A stretch of DNA of 48,296 bases, from positions 1-48,296 of the forward strand of contig JADYXR010000218.1 of assembly GCA_021772095.1 (NCBI GenBank), written 5' to 3'. The notes below the pieces were generated by a model that saw nothing but the letters and a program-made list of their open reading frames with translations, ran no database searches and was not told where the DNA came from. Every line of letters starts with the position of its first letter. The first letter of the stretch is position 1. This document shows positions 1 to 15,000 of this stretch, one piece after another. Both the position numbers and the translations under genes were made by a program. The DNA is from Candidatus Obscuribacter sp. Lineage in GTDB: Bacteria > Cyanobacteriota > Vampirovibrionia > Obscuribacterales > Obscuribacteraceae.

Positions 1-3000
1 GTGTAATTCCAGCCGTCCGCCGAGGTCACCGAGAAATCGAGAACGCTCGCGCCGTTTTGAAATCCACGCATTTTGGTCGCGCCGGTTGCCGGATTGAATT
101 CCCGCGCACCGATCCAGGTTTGTCCCTTTTGCACTTTGCCGGGAATATCCGGATGCTGCAGCATAGTCCATCGGCTGTTGCCGTCTTCGGCGCGCGAGTT
201 TGGCATGCGCACCATTTTGTGCGTAAATTCAACCGAACCGTCAGGTCTTGGAGTGCCGCCTTCCTTGACAATTTCGAGTGTATCAGAGGCACCACCTGTG
301 GAGTAATGAAACTCGGAGATTTGCCCTCTGGCGTTTTCAACGACGTATCGATAGCCCGGTCCTTTCAGATCGAGCGACGGTCTTTTTTCAATTCTGGTGC
401 CATCCAGCTTCTGTACAAATTCCGGCTGTTCGAGTCTACCTTTGAACGCGGTCACAGAGCCGTCTGAACCGAAAGAGAGCTCTCCGTCGATTTTGGCGCC
501 GTTGAGACTCCATTTGTTTCCTTCCGAACGCGTGTAGGTGCGAGGCAACTTGCCATCGATACGCAGCTGTGTCAGCGAACCCGTGGCATCGCGAGTGGCG
601 ACGATTTTTTGTCCGTCGGCAGTGAGCGCGGCAGTTGCCTGACCTCTGTCGTCCAACTCGACAAAACCGCCTCCGTCTTTTATAACCAGTTTGGCAGGAG
701 CTACGTCACCGATTCTCTTATGATCGAACTTCTCCGGCTTGGTCAGTATGGTTTCGCCTTTGCCGGGATTTCGTTCTAAAACTTTGCCATCGCCCATTTT
801 GAAACCATAGCGACCATCGGTTTCGGCGAAGAATTTGCCGCGCAGCGCCTCACCTGTGGTGGCGTTGCGAAAGACCTGCCCGTCAGTCGATTCCCACAAT
901 GTTCCGTTGGACTCACGGATGACAGAAGGATTGCCTCGTGCATCGCGGGTGATTTCAACCGAACCGTTATTAGGCAGATCGCTTATGGATGTGACGTTGC
1001 CGTGAACGTCAAGTTTGGCTATCGAACCGTCACGATTGTGAACTCGGCGATCACCTGCCTGCATACCGTCATTGCCCAGAGATACCGTCTCCTTCGATCC
1101 ATCGCTTCGATAGATCGAATTGAGCTGCAAGTCGGCACCTGACTTTTTAAATCCTCTGGTGGGCTCGGTCAAACTGGTAACGACCGTGTCGTGCTCTCCG
1201 GTCAAGGTTTGGACCGGCCGTTTTTGAGCGTAGGCCCGATCCGGTGTCGGGCTACCGGTTTGCACAAACGTTTTGACACCACTCATGGTGATGCCGCCGT
1301 TCGCCCGCTCGACCGTCAATGACGAGATTTCCCAGTAATTGGAGGCGGCGTCCAGCCTTTCATTTGTCTTTTTGTACTTACCGTCAGCCGTCGCTTGAAT
1401 GGTGTCTTTGCTGCCATCCGGCAACGTTGTCGTGATTGACTTTACCTTATTAGGATCGGCAGCGTCGTACTCGAACACTGACTTCTCACCGCCGCGAGCG
1501 GTGGTTTCACGCACGCGTCCTGTGGCATCCCGCGCAATCGATGTGCCATCGGTATTGCTTGTGGTGTCAGCGTAAATCTTGAGCTTTTCGGCTGCGTCGC
1601 GCGATTCCGATGCAATCGTTCGTTTAACATTACCATCGGGCGATACTTCAATTTTTGCTTTAATGCCGGAAGGTTTGTCACCTTCGAACATTTCAAAATT
1701 GCCACCTTCAGTGGCTTTCCATACGCGATTACTACCTGGCTCAGAGACCTGTGAAAGGGCTCCGTCTTTGAATAGCAGACTATTTGTTTGCTCGCCTCTG
1801 CTGTTGAACAGTTCGGTCGAGCCGTCACTTTTCTTGACCGCGCGCGAGCCATCCAGACGAACAGTGGTTTCGCTTTTCCCTGCGTCAGAAATTGTGTAAC
1901 CGTTCTGGTCGACCGAGCGAGAACCGGTTGTAATGCCGGGTGCGTCGAGGCGCTTCCAACTCATGCCATCGGCGCTGCTCCAGACACCGGTTTCGTCAGT
2001 TACACCGATCAATCGTTTGTTATCTTGCGACCAGACAAATCCGCGCTCACCACCGGCAGTATCACGAGTACGCACGATCTTGCCGGCTTCATTGGTGGTG
2101 ATCGCACTGCCGTCTAATTTAACAACAGTCTTCTCTTTGGTTCTGAGGTCGAATTTTTCGACCGTGCCATCGGATTTTTGAACGACTTCAGTTTGTTCTT
2201 TGGCACTGGAGAATTTGACTGAGCCATCGCCACTCAACTGCGGATTGCCGTCGGCTCTATCCATGGTGCCGCGTTTAGTCCAGCTCAATCCGCCGTCTGA
2301 CGAGTCCCAGCCTCGATTATAATTGTCGAGCACCGACTTCGGTTTATTATCGGCACCGTTGACGACCTTTATATAGTCACCATTCGGTTTGTGCACTTCA
2401 GTGATTTGATTGTCGCGATTGCGCAGCACGCGATTGCCGCCTTCCACCACTTCCTCGGCGGAGGCGAACTGTCCTGCAGCGTCAAACTTATTGACACGAG
2501 AAGTCTTGTCGACCCGGTCGGTGCGCTGAAGGACAGGCTCACCCTTGGCGTCCGGCTTGAACTGATAAGCGGTGCCTTTGTCGTCCTTTATTGTGGTGAT
2601 ACCATCTTTGGTTTCGGAGGCCAGCCCCAGTTCCTTCATGCGATCCGCGTTCTTAATCAGGTCCTGTCCGCCTACGGCAGCTAACGCTTCGACGGCAGAT
2701 TCGCGTTTGGTTTGATCGAGTGTCTTGTCTTTGACCAGTGACGATATATGATCGGTCAATTCCTCACCGAACTCCTCTCGAGCAGAAGGAGTGAGATTTT
2801 TCAGTGCCTGAGCCATCTCCGGACTGATGTTGGATTTGACGGCGGCAAAATCCGCTTCCGTCCATTGATCGGCGATCGCCACCATCGCTTGCGCCGACGC
2901 ACTACGCTCGGTGGCATCGATCGAATTCAACATGGTATGCAGCTTCTCGCGAACCTTATCAGGAAGGTCGCCGGACTGTGCCATAGATTTGAAGAGGTCT

Positions 3001-6000
3001 TGCGCCACTCTGCGGTCGCCTGTCTGCGCATCTCGCGCATTGATCGCAGCCAGCATTGTTTTTTCTTTGAGTTCAGGATTTCTGGCCAGCTCGGTAACTA
3101 AAAAGCGGGCTTGCTTAGAAGGGTCGGAATCAAAACCGGCAGCTATTCCAGCCAGTACGTTAATGGCATTCTCACTACCGCCCCGAGCTTTCTCCAGCAG
3201 GCTCGGAAGATCGCGTTGCAGTTCTTGAGTGGTGGCATTGCTCAAATATCGGCCGACCAGTGCCTCGCTTCCTTTATCCCCCTTGAGCAATGACTGCGAC
3301 ATAGCGTCGATCGCGGCTTTGCGTCCATCGATTGTGATCTTGCCAATTCCCGGAACGTCGATTTTAACCTCTGTACTCTTTAGCGCCTGGTCCAGCGTGT
3401 CGGCCAGCAACTGACTGCTGCGTTTGTCGCCGGACGCCTCGGAGCGCACCAGCGCTTCGGTGACCGCAAGCGCTTCTTGAGGGGATATCGAGCCTTTCGA
3501 CATTGCCGCTTTCTGAGCGATTACGCTGGTGGCAACCGACTCGACCAATTTGCGATCTTCAACTGAAAGATGGTCGAGCTCAGGTATCGGCAGCTCCGGC
3601 AATCCTCGCTCGGCACCAAGCTTTTGAATTCGCGCCTGGGTGTCAGGCGTACTCTGGGCCAGCAGCATGGCGACCGCGGTTTCCGCATGCGGATTGCCGC
3701 CCTGCGCCTGTGTCATCAGCTCGCCTACCTTGACTTTGGATTTGGCCGCTTTATCCGGCTCAGAACCACTGGCGATATCATTCAAATCGCGAATCGATCG
3801 AGCGGTGCTTGCCCAGTTGAGACGGTCTTGAAGTTGAACAACCGAGTCACGATCGCCTGCCAGCTTCGCCGCATCAAGTTGAGTTTTCAGCGTGTCTTGC
3901 AACTTCCCGAGTTCAGCACCGCTGCTCTCAGGTCCGACCCCGGCCGTGTACTGCTCGATTCGCATCTTGTTCAACGCGCTTTCCAACGCCATTGCACCAG
4001 TGGCAGGATTAATCGCCCGATTAACTCCGTCAATGGCGCTTACCCGTGATGGCGCGTCGCTGCGACCGAGCAAATCGATCATGCCGTTGACTTTACCGAG
4101 GTTAGCCGAGAGTAGTACTGCTCGATCGCCAGCCGGCTCTGTGACACCACCAATGGTGATGAGCAAATCCTCGGCAGTCTTGTTAGCAGGCGGACCTCCG
4201 GCTAAACGTTTCACACTCTCCAGCAATTCTCTGGTCTGGTTCGCTTTCAAATCGTTGTTGGTCACGGTCAATGGCTTGTCGGCCGCGTCCTTCGGAGGCA
4301 GCCCGTCCATGGTATCGGGGGCGATATCACCGGCTTTTGCCACAACTCCGGCGACGCTTACCTTTTCGAGCCCGGTCAGAGTGTCGCCCGGGAATGACTT
4401 CGTCACAGCCGGCGTCGCGCCTTGTGCCGGTTTGACAGTCTCGACCCGCTCGCCCCATTTAGCTGTGAGCGTGCTGCCATCCGCCCGCGCGATCTTGTCC
4501 AGGTGCGTGCCGACTTTCTTGTCGGCAGCTTCGGTGAAGGTGTACCTGGTGCCTGCTTGATCTACGACAGTGAGCTCTGTTCGAGTGGTGACGTCGCCAT
4601 CTTTTATTTCTTTGGTCTCGACTTCTAAACAAGCATTTTCCAAAGCTTCTTTACCGCCAAGCACGGCAAGCGTCATCACCGCTTTTTCACGTTTTGCATT
4701 ATCATCAGACTGCAGATCCGCGTCTGCACCATGAAGCAATTCCTCTTTCACGGTCATGCCGGATGGCATCTTGCGATCGAGCACGCCCTGCGGCAAATTG
4801 CTCAACTCATGGATAGTGCTGAAACTGAGATTTTCTTTGACCTTAGCTACATCTTCGACCGACCATTTGTCGGCGAATTGTTTTAAACCTTTGAGTGCGT
4901 CCCTTTGAGTCGCGTCCGCTTTACTCTCCAGTCCCTTGTGTAGTGCTTCTCGAGCGTTTTGCGGAACGTCGGCGCCCAGTGCCACCACTCTACCGAGCGT
5001 CTCGAGTGTGCCGAATTTTTCATTGCGCGGCGGCTGCAAACCACTCAAAGCATCGATCACCGCATAACGTTTTTCCGCATTGGCAACCGCATCGGCGCCT
5101 TCAGTCGGTTTGGCGAAATCAAGAAGCGCGGCACCGGCAGCCTGCGCCTGAGCCGGATCGTTGCTTCGTCCACGAGCGACTTCGGCTAATCCATATATCG
5201 ACAGGTCGCGAACTTGTTTCAACGCCTGCACTTTTGCTTCGTCTCTAGGCGCATTGTCAGCCGGTTTTTCCAGTTTGGGCAACGCGTCTTTAGCCGTGTT
5301 TAACGTGTCCTGGAAATGCTTGACCGGATCGATACCATTGGCTTTCATCACTTCAATAGCGCGTGGTATCAATATCTCTTTGTTAGCCGCTAAAACGTCA
5401 GGTCTCAAGGCGCCGATCGCCTGCGCCATCTCAGCAGTCATGTTGTCGCGTACAGCCTTGACGTCGGAATCGTTCCACTTTTCGGCCACACTGGCCATGC
5501 TCTGGAAAGCCGCAGATCGCAGCTCTTTGACAGGAGATTTCAAGCCATCTTGAAGGGCTTGTCGCAACTCCTCCGGATATTGATTAGAACGTTTCGCCAG
5601 CTCGGCTGCCAGCGGCAAGACTCCATATGCATCGGATTGAGGTGGATTCATTGTCTTCAACAGCGCATCGATCGATTTCTTGGCGACGGCCGGATCACCC
5701 TCCGACAATTGCACCAGCGCTTGTTTGGCACCTTCCGATTCTTGCTTATTACCGCTGGCACCATTGGCGATGGCAGCCAAACCAATGATTGCTCGATCGT
5801 GAGTGGACGGATTGCCGAGCATCGTCACCAGCGAATCGACCGAGTAGCCGCCCGCGGCATCTTTCAATTTGATCATCTGATCGGCGGTCTTATAGAAATC
5901 GATCATGCTGCCTAGAGTGTCGCGGTCCGCGCCGGCTTGGCTTTCCATCTGCTTTTCAAGCCTTGCTAGTGCTTCTTGGCGCTTCTCCGGAGTGGCTGTA

Positions 6001-9000
6001 CGATCGAGAAACTCGCTTTTGGCTTCGTTGATTGCGCGCGTTTCTTCCGCTTTTTGGCGCTCGCCTCGCTCGACAGCGTCGTTGAAAGCCTGCAATTTCT
6101 CGGGATTCTTTTCGGCGACCAGTGCCTCTCGCAGACGCGGAATGTCGTTTTTATCGATCCGCACAGCCAAGTCACCATTGGCTTTTTTGATATCATCGAG
6201 CACAGCCGGATCGATTGGATTGGTCTCCAGTTGTCTTCGCGTATCGATCAATAGACTCGATGGTGCGCCCTGCCTGAGCAGTTCTTCAGCTTGTAATCTT
6301 GTGAAAGTTTCATTGACTCTCGTTTTGCCGTCGGCTCCGTATCCAAACTGCAAAAACTGACGACGTAACAGATCGCCCTTCTGCAACTCGACCGTAAGAC
6401 CGAAACGCTCATTTCTTGTAACCGCATCATTAACTATGGCAAAACGTTTGTCTTGCAATTCAGAAAGTTCATCTGCGCTACCTTTCTGTCCTTCCGCTCT
6501 AGTCCAGCTGTCCAACGCCTGTTTAGCAGACGGCACATTTGGAGCCATTTCCGCTAATCTACCGATAGCAGTGTCGCGAAGCAAATCGGCTTCTTTGCCT
6601 CGACCGCTGTCCGCCAACTGCAATTTCAATCTGGCGTCCAAGACTGACAGTTCGCGCATGCTTTCCAGCGCAGAAGTGTTACCGCTCAGAGCCTGACGCG
6701 ACAGATCGCCCAGAGCCGATTCGCGCTCTTGATCGGACTTGGCGCCGAGATATCGATTGGCAATTTCTCTGGTGGTGAATTCCGGACTACCGGGTTTCAA
6801 ATCACCAAGTGGAACACCTGGAATGGGCTTGTCCGCGCCAAGCAAGTCGCGGACGCGCTCGCCGGTGGTTCGATTGTCCGGCACGATTGGAATATCCGGC
6901 AGCGCTGCGGCCTCCACCTTTGGTGGCAGCGGTCGTTCTAAAATCGCGTCGACAACTTTGGATTTGTCTAGTTGCGCGCGACCGTCATCACCCAGAACCG
7001 GCTTACCATCAACCATTTTGTCGGTATACAGCGGCTTGGCGGTTTTACTTCCGTGCGGAGGTCCGGCGCTGGCAGCAAGCATATCGGTCGACGAAACCCA
7101 ACGATCGAGGTTTTGCCCGCGTTGATCGGAGACCCGATAATAGGTTTCGCCATCAATTTTAGTCTGGTCCGTAACCGTGACGGCATGCCAATCTTCACGA
7201 CCTGATTGCAAACCGCTACCGAAGGCGGGATGGCCGGCGTCGATCGTCAACGTCAAAGAACCGTTTTCCAATTCTTTGCCGAGCTTGGCGTCCATCTCGG
7301 TCTTGTCTTTAAACTTCTCAGTGCCCTTGCTGACTTTGTCGACGTTGCCGTTCACAAATACATTGTCGCGCTCAAGGAAAGTATTATTAGTGTCAGCCAA
7401 CATCGAAAGCGTGATGCTAGCTTGATTCTGATACGTTTCAACTTGCTTGGTCTGCGGGTTGACAATCGTCGCTATTTCACCGGATTTGTTCTGACCGGAT
7501 GGTTCGCGGAAGAGATACAGGGGACGCTCCGCTTCCTTGCCGGTCTGATTGGCGTAGTCGCTTTGCAGAGCCCAGTTGCCCAGAGCGTGCGTGATCACCT
7601 GACCGAGCTGATCTTGAAGACCGGCTCTGTTAGCCGTATCCCGGTCGTTGATCGCATCACGGGCTTGACGATGCGCTTTCATGCTTTCCGGATCTAATTT
7701 TACAACTCGACCATCAGGTGCGGTGAACTCACCGTTCAAAAGCGAGTCCGCGGCGATCTTGGCGGCATCGCCCGGTTTCGATTGCAGCATCTGCTCGAAC
7801 GTCGAGGTCAAGCCACAATTCTGCCTGCTGCCTTTATTGACCTGCTCGGAGCTGTTCAGATCGTGAAACAAGTCGCAAGCTGTTCTTATCGAATCAGCGG
7901 CTTCCAATGGTGGCTTCAAACTAGCCGGATCAGCTTCAAACAAACGATTGGCATTGTGCAGAGTGCGGGCAATTTCGGCGTCGGTCAAACCGCGCTCGCG
8001 AGCGCTTTGAATAAACGCTTCGGCGTCCTTGCTCACCTGATCTCGCAGCCCATCAGGCAGTTTGGCAACATTACTGTCGAAAGCTTCGCGCTGCACATCA
8101 AGGTCTTCCGGGTCACCATCAGTGCCGCTGTAGTCGCCATCGTATATGGTGCCAAGCTTATAATCTTCTTTCGGCGCGTCCACCGCTGCAAGCGGCGCCA
8201 TGGTCATAACTTCGCCGCCCCCTGGAGTCAACTCCCTGGTGGCAGCGACATCACGGGTGGCACTGGATGTGGTGAGTGAGAATGTTTGAGTCTCGCCTGC
8301 GCCTTGCGACTTCATATCAAGACGATAGCCAGACTGCCTGGCCATAGTGGTTTCAATATACTGGCGCAATGTTTCAGCGTTGCCCTGCCGAGATGCTTCT
8401 TTAAAGAGTTCATTGAGCTGCTGACCGGCCATCGATCCGATTTGACCTTTGGCTTGAATGATATCTTTGACAAGCGCATCCGCTTTCAGTGACTGCTCAG
8501 GGCTGACGAGCCGCGCACTAACTGTAGTGTCGACTGGTTTAGTTTTGTCCTTAAAGACATTGGTTACTTCCGGAACTTGTTGCCCTTCTTTTAAAACCGA
8601 AACCGTTCCATCAAGCCGATCCTGGCGGAAAGCAATCGGTCGGCCGGTCCGATCGAGTTTTTGAAATTCGGTGCGTTGACCAACCGGTTGACCGCTAAAG
8701 TTGTAATCAACTTCCGCACCAGTTGGCGCAAGACCAGCTGGTGGAGCCGCTTCAATCGGTGGACTACCCGCCGCTCCCGGAGGATTTGCGGCTTGGACTG
8801 GTTTGGCAGCTGGGACAGGTCCGGCCGCACCAACCGGTTGACCGTTGGCTTCGCCGGGCCTCGGTTGCAAGACGCGCAACACACGCCGATCGGCAACATT
8901 CGAATCAGTCGGCGCATCCCCAGCTAGCCTTTCCACTTCTTTGAAGTCGGCTTCGCCTGCTTTCTTCAGCGATACCGAAGCGATCTTGTCGCCCTGGTAG

Positions 9001-12000
9001 GAAAACTGGCGTTGATTGCCATAAACATCAGTGGTGATGCCTGGCTTGCCATCAGCGTTGAACTGAATAGAGGAGCCATCTTCGAACTTTTGCAGTTTAG
9101 GTTTGTCATTCTCAAAAGTCAGAACCGATTTATCAGGGAAATCGATCTTAACTTTGGTTTCTTTGCCATCGGCAAAAGCAGTTTGTACTTTGGAGCCATC
9201 CCGAAGAGTCTCTACAGCAGCCTTCGGCTGTCCGTTGCCATCAACTTCGTTGTAGACCTTTCGTCCTCCGGTTTTCGGATCGTATTCCACGACATTGCCG
9301 TAACGATTCGGATCGTCAGGCTTGAGCGACGCGTCCTTGACCTCGCGAAGAACCTTTTGTTTTGTGCCTTTCCACATTGTCTCCACTGATTCTTCAGTGA
9401 GGACTTCAGCTGGTGGAGGACCGGCTTTAAAGAGGGTGACGCTGTCCTTGCCATCAGGGCTGGTGCTGAAAGTTCGCACGCCGTCTTTTTCGAAGATCTG
9501 CTTGAGCTGCCCATTCTGAGAGACAGATACAGGTCCGGACCGATCTTGCAGCAAAGTCTTGCCGTCAGCCATCTCAATTTCGAGTTGGCCGCCGGGCAGA
9601 ATTTTGGTCAAAGATTGATTGCGCGGATCGTAGGCCAGCTCAGGACCGTCTGCGGACTTATAGAGCGGGCGACCAGCCGGATCTAATTTGCCGGTGAAAC
9701 CAAGCGTGGTTTCTTTGCCATCGCGCGTCTCTTTTATTTGTTGCGGCAAAGTGATTGGTTGCGGTATCGCCGGCGGAGCGGCGGGCACATCTTTGTAATC
9801 GAGAAACTCACGTTTTACTTTGCCTGTGCCGTCAGTGGTTGACTTAACCCTGCCGCCTTCGAGTTCGACTGTCGAATTGTCGCTTGAGGCGCGGATGGTG
9901 CCTCGAATCAGCTCCTGCTGTTCGCTGAACAATTTCTTGGAACCGTGCAAATCAGTTTCTTCAATCGTTTTGTCTTCGTTAAACTGAATGCGTGTACCGT
10001 TGTCGTACATCACCGACGCGCCGAAGTCCTTTGGATCGGTCGAATCGGGGCTGGTCCCTTCCTTCAACTGACGCATCTGACCGTCGATCACGCGCTCATG
10101 GCGCGGTTCTTTGCCGGCCTCAGTTACTTTAACCTTGGTGGCTACCGGACCGCGCTGCCCCTGGACGTAATCAGAAAACTCGCGCACCACTCCGTTGACA
10201 TCGGTGGTTTTAGTCACCATGCCATTGTCATCGCGGATGATCGAGGCGCCGTTGTCGAAGTTCTTTTCCACTTCGACATTGTTGGAATTAAACTTCGATC
10301 GCGAACCGTCGACGTTGCGCGTTTCACTCTTATTGTCGCCGGTTTCAAACGCGACTTTGCCATCGTCGAGCAGTTTGAGCTTGCCGGTAAATGTTCCTTT
10401 ATCGTCGCCTGCAACCTTCCAGGTCTGCTTGCCATCGGCATCGGCCTTGCCCTGAGGCAGCCAGGTCTGTCCCTGACTGTCGACAAGATTGACAATGTTG
10501 CCGTCTTTCTTATTAGTGGTGCGACCGTTGCTTTCGACAACCGTTTCGTCACCCTTGAGACCTTTAATCTCGATGTTGGCGCCCCGAACATTGATCGAGC
10601 CATCAAACTGGCCAAACGGCTTTCCACCCTGCTCCATTTCCCAGCGCGGAACTTTCTTGCCATCAGGACCGGTGGCATCATCGCCGCGCCGCGAGTACTT
10701 CGTACCGTTGCCGTCCACTAAGGACGTGATACTACCGGCAGAGTCTCTTTTTACTTGATACTGCTGACCATTGGGATAGCCGATTCGCTCGATCACACCA
10801 TGGCGATCTCTGGAAATCCTGGCACCGCTGTCATATTGAGCAGTTGTTTCACCATTGGTTTTGTTGATGGTGATCCGCTTCGGCAAATCCTTTTCATTTG
10901 GCTCGCGTTTAAACTCAACGACCGATCCCTCGGCCGTTTCTCGCAGAATCGTGCCCTCTCGCCAGACCGATCGCGAATCGGCACCACGTTCTCCGGTGTT
11001 AAAGAAACTGGTAGCTTTGCCTGCGGCGTCGGTATGCGTGAGCTTCTGCTCTTTCCATTTGGCATCGTATCTAGATTTGTCGGCGAATTCGACGGACAAA
11101 GTATCGCTCTTGCTATCGCGTTCGATCCTGGTTGGTTTACCCGCCTCGGCGGGAAATTCGACGACGGTTTTATCACCGACTTTTTCGACTTTCGAGGCTT
11201 CGCGCCAATTGTATCCATCCCAGTATTGTTTTTTATTATTGATTTCACGCGAATATTCATTCATGTCGTAGCGTTCTTTCACGCCATCAGCACGAAGCTT
11301 TTCGACAATGCCATTCTTGTGATCGAGGGCAACCTCGCCATTGGCCTTGATCGTGAATTCAGCCGAGTCCAGTGGATGATCGAAACCTGGAATTTTGGCA
11401 TCCGGTGGATTCCACTTTCCATCAGCACCTTTGGATAAGGTTACTGACTCCGGCTGCCCGTCTTGGCCAGGCCGACTGAAGGTGACCTGATTGGTTTTTC
11501 CATCTTCGCCGTGTTTAAACGACCAATTCTCACCTGCCCGAGGTCCGCCGGTGAAGCGCATTCCGACAGTCTTACCGGTTTTGTCATCAACGTCTAAGAC
11601 GCCTTCGCTACCACCTTCCGCGAATTTCCTGGAGGTGCCTTCGGCAGTTACTTCGCCTTTGTCGTTGCTAACTTTGAATTTGCCATTTTCCCAGCGCCTG
11701 GTCGTATCGCCGTTGCGCTCGACTTCGGTGAATTTGCCTTGCTCGTCTGTGCCATCACGTTCGATACCAAGACGTTTGCCGTCTTTATCGAGATGTTCGC
11801 GCTCCGAGGTTCTACTGCCGCCCTCGAATTTGCGCTCGATGACCCGGTCTTTATCCTTGCCTTTGAACTCCGTTTCGGATTTTAGATCGCCCTTTCCTTC
11901 AAACTGACGATGAGCTACTCGCTTTTGCGCGTCGTCGGCAGGGAAAAAGGTTTCACGTTTCAGTCCATCCGCTCGCGACTTGTAGTCGACTTGACGCCGA

Positions 12001-15000
12001 CCGTCTTTAAACACCGTGTCCGTCTTATCATCAGACCTTGACTCCGACACCCGTCCGTCCGGATCGGTTGGTGAGAATTCGGTGACTGTTGGTTTGCCAT
12101 CGCCAGTGGTGACACGGTCACCGTTCAAAAGAACAGAAGTGGAACTGCTGCTATCGCCGGTTTTACTTACAGCCTGATCGATCTCTTCGTCTTCCAGCGG
12201 CACCGAGTCGCCATCCGGGTCATCTCGGAGCTTGCCTGTGTATTCCCCGGACTCCGGATCGAATGTGATTTCGGAATACTTGTTGCTGAGGTCTGCGTCG
12301 TCACCCTTATGCTCACCAAACTTTGTTGAAATCGTGCCGTCGGAGTTGAAGCGTTGTTCTATCTCCGTTCCATTAGAATCCTGCCACTGGCGATAAGTCA
12401 CCGAAGCATCGCCATCTTTGGCTTCCCCTTCAGTATAGAGCGGCTTATCACCTTGAGAAACATCGCGTTCTTTTGTGCGACCGCCCGGACCCTTCCCGTC
12501 GTACTCACGCTCTTCCCGCACTTGAGCACCAGTGGCGTTCTCTTTGGCATCGCCAGTAATTATGGTGCGTTTTGTCATGTCGGTTTCGATCTTTAGATCA
12601 GAACCATCCGTTTCTGCAGCTTCAGCGAGTTTACTCTGGTCGTACTTAATCTCAACGCGCTTGGAATTTTTTGCATCGGCAGGCAATTCAGTAATTTGAT
12701 TGGCGCCGATCAATCGAGGATCGTCAGGTTGAACGCCATCCGGAACTTTGTCGATTGCAGGATCAAAGGACTGTCCTGGTTTAAACGAAGTCTCAGATCG
12801 ATTGTCCTTGTAAGTTGTCATCGATTTGCGCGCATCATCAATCGAAGACACTCGTTTTTGCGCATCGTTGTCCGGATACTTGATCACGGTAGAACCGTCA
12901 TCGCGCCTGGTTATAGATCTGCCATCGGCAAAAGTGCTGGTCTTGCCGTCACTCTTGATCAGCAACTCTTCGTCTTTGACGTCTTTGAGTTCCTTGCCCT
13001 GACGATCGAGCAATTTCTTCGTGCCGTCCGGCTCGAAAACAGCCTCTGCCACTCTCCCTTCGGAGAATTTAGTTGAGACTCGACCATTCTCGTAATGAGT
13101 ATGCAAGACCAGACCTTTGCCCTCAGGTCCTTTAAATTCTTGACGCTTAAACGGCACATCGCCGTCTTTACCTGTTGCTTCGGCGCGCGTTACCGGACCG
13201 GATCGCTCGTTTCGAAACTCGACTCGCTGCGTCTCGCCACCATTTTTTGGTGGCACAAAATCTCTTGTAGTCGAAAACTCCGCAGCCGTGTTCTTGCTCT
13301 GGTCTGCCGGTTTATACCCGAATGTTTCTCTGGCCACCCCATCGTTTTTCGAAGGGTCTTTATACTCGACCGTCTTCAGCTTCCCATCTTTATTAGAGGC
13401 TGGATGGAATGTTTCCGACTTACGATTGTCGCCGGCTGGATAAGTTACATTCAGTTCGCCATTGGCTTTAAGTGAACGCACTTCACCATTGGGCCCGGTG
13501 AATGTGCCCAGCACCGCATCCGGTGCCGAGGCAAACGGTTTGTTATTCACCGTCGTCGTGACGGCACCATCTTTGCCCTGCTTCTGGACAACGACCTCAT
13601 TTTTTGAGTTGACGAACGCCACTTCCCGAGTCTCGACCCGTCCATCAGGACCCCGAGTTTCAGATTCAGACCAATTTATGCTGCGTGCGGTGCCGTATTG
13701 TCGTTCGGTTTTCTCGATGCCACCATTGACTTCGCGTGGCGTCAGCGTTTCCGCTCTGACGCCGTCGGCACGCGGAGGCTCGTAAGTGGTGTTCTGCTTA
13801 CCGTCCAGCATCTGATTGACGGTCTTTCCATTGTCACTGCTGACGTTGAAACCATTTTTCTCCAGATCGGTTTTGATCTGAGCCTTTTCTTGTTCAGTCA
13901 GGTTTTCGCCGTTGATCTGTAATCCCTTGCTGGGATTTTTTGGATCGAACGAAACACTAACTTTCTTGGCGCTCTCGGGAAATTGCGTTGTCACAACTCC
14001 GCCTTCACCGATGTTCAAAACAGCTTTGCCGAGTGTGCCGTGCCGACCGCTAATAGCTTCGCGCGAAACCCCTGGTCTGATTTCGCCATTGCCACCCGGA
14101 CCTAATTCATCACCAGGCAGAGGACCAGCGTCGCCGCCACCCGGGCGGATTTCCAGGGGCGCAGGTTGCGCGGCAAGCGCAGGTGCGACTTCCGCAACGG
14201 GCGGTGCACCATTCGATGGAAGCTCCATCGCCGGCGTAGAACCTAGGGCCGGAATTGTTTTGTCCGCACCAGGCACCACTGCGTTGCCACCAGCTGGAAG
14301 ATCAGCTCCTGGCACAACGCCGTTACCATCAGCTGGAACATCGCCGCCAGGCACAACACCATTGCCGCCAGCAACATCGGGCTTGACGCCACGCCGGGTT
14401 CCACGACCATTTGTTTCCACCAGCGGCTCAGCACCATCGGTCACCGGCAGAACTTCCGTCGGCACCACGGCACCATCAGCGCCACCAGGTCGAATCTCCG
14501 GTCTACCACCACCTGTGGTGATCTCTTGCCGTCCACCATCAAACCTGCGCTGCTCTACCAGCTGCCCGTCCTGATAATGCCACTTCTTCTCGGTTATCCC
14601 TTCCGGGCTGTTCTCAAACTTCGCCGTAATCTCGCCGCCATGTTTTTCCACACGCGACATGCCATCGGCTCGCCCCTCGTAAGTCGAGATAGACTTACCA
14701 TCAGCGCCTACAACTCTGGATTGCAGCCCATCTGAACGAGGCTGCTTGTACTCCGTTTTTGACGAACCGTCTTTGTAATTCGTCGTGCTGCGATCTTCGA
14801 AGGTGAGCTGATTCTCCCGCCCAAACGTATCATTGGCTAAATAATCGAGACGTTTGCTGACTCCATTATTCTTAGCCGGATCAAGCTCGCGCTCGACCGC
14901 ACCATTTGCCATCACTTTGACACTGCGACCGTCTTTATCACGCCCATCGATCAGAACAGGTCCATTATCCTTAGTCTCGACCGGCTTCCCGCTCTCATCA

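Noticed and set aside
57..14735. Many plus-strand open frames across the giant gene, and short minus-strand frames out of phase with it
   Set aside because: They lie opposite or out of frame with a continuous protein-like reading and have Arg/Ser/Pro-rich, non-protein composition; none has a convincing ribosome site.
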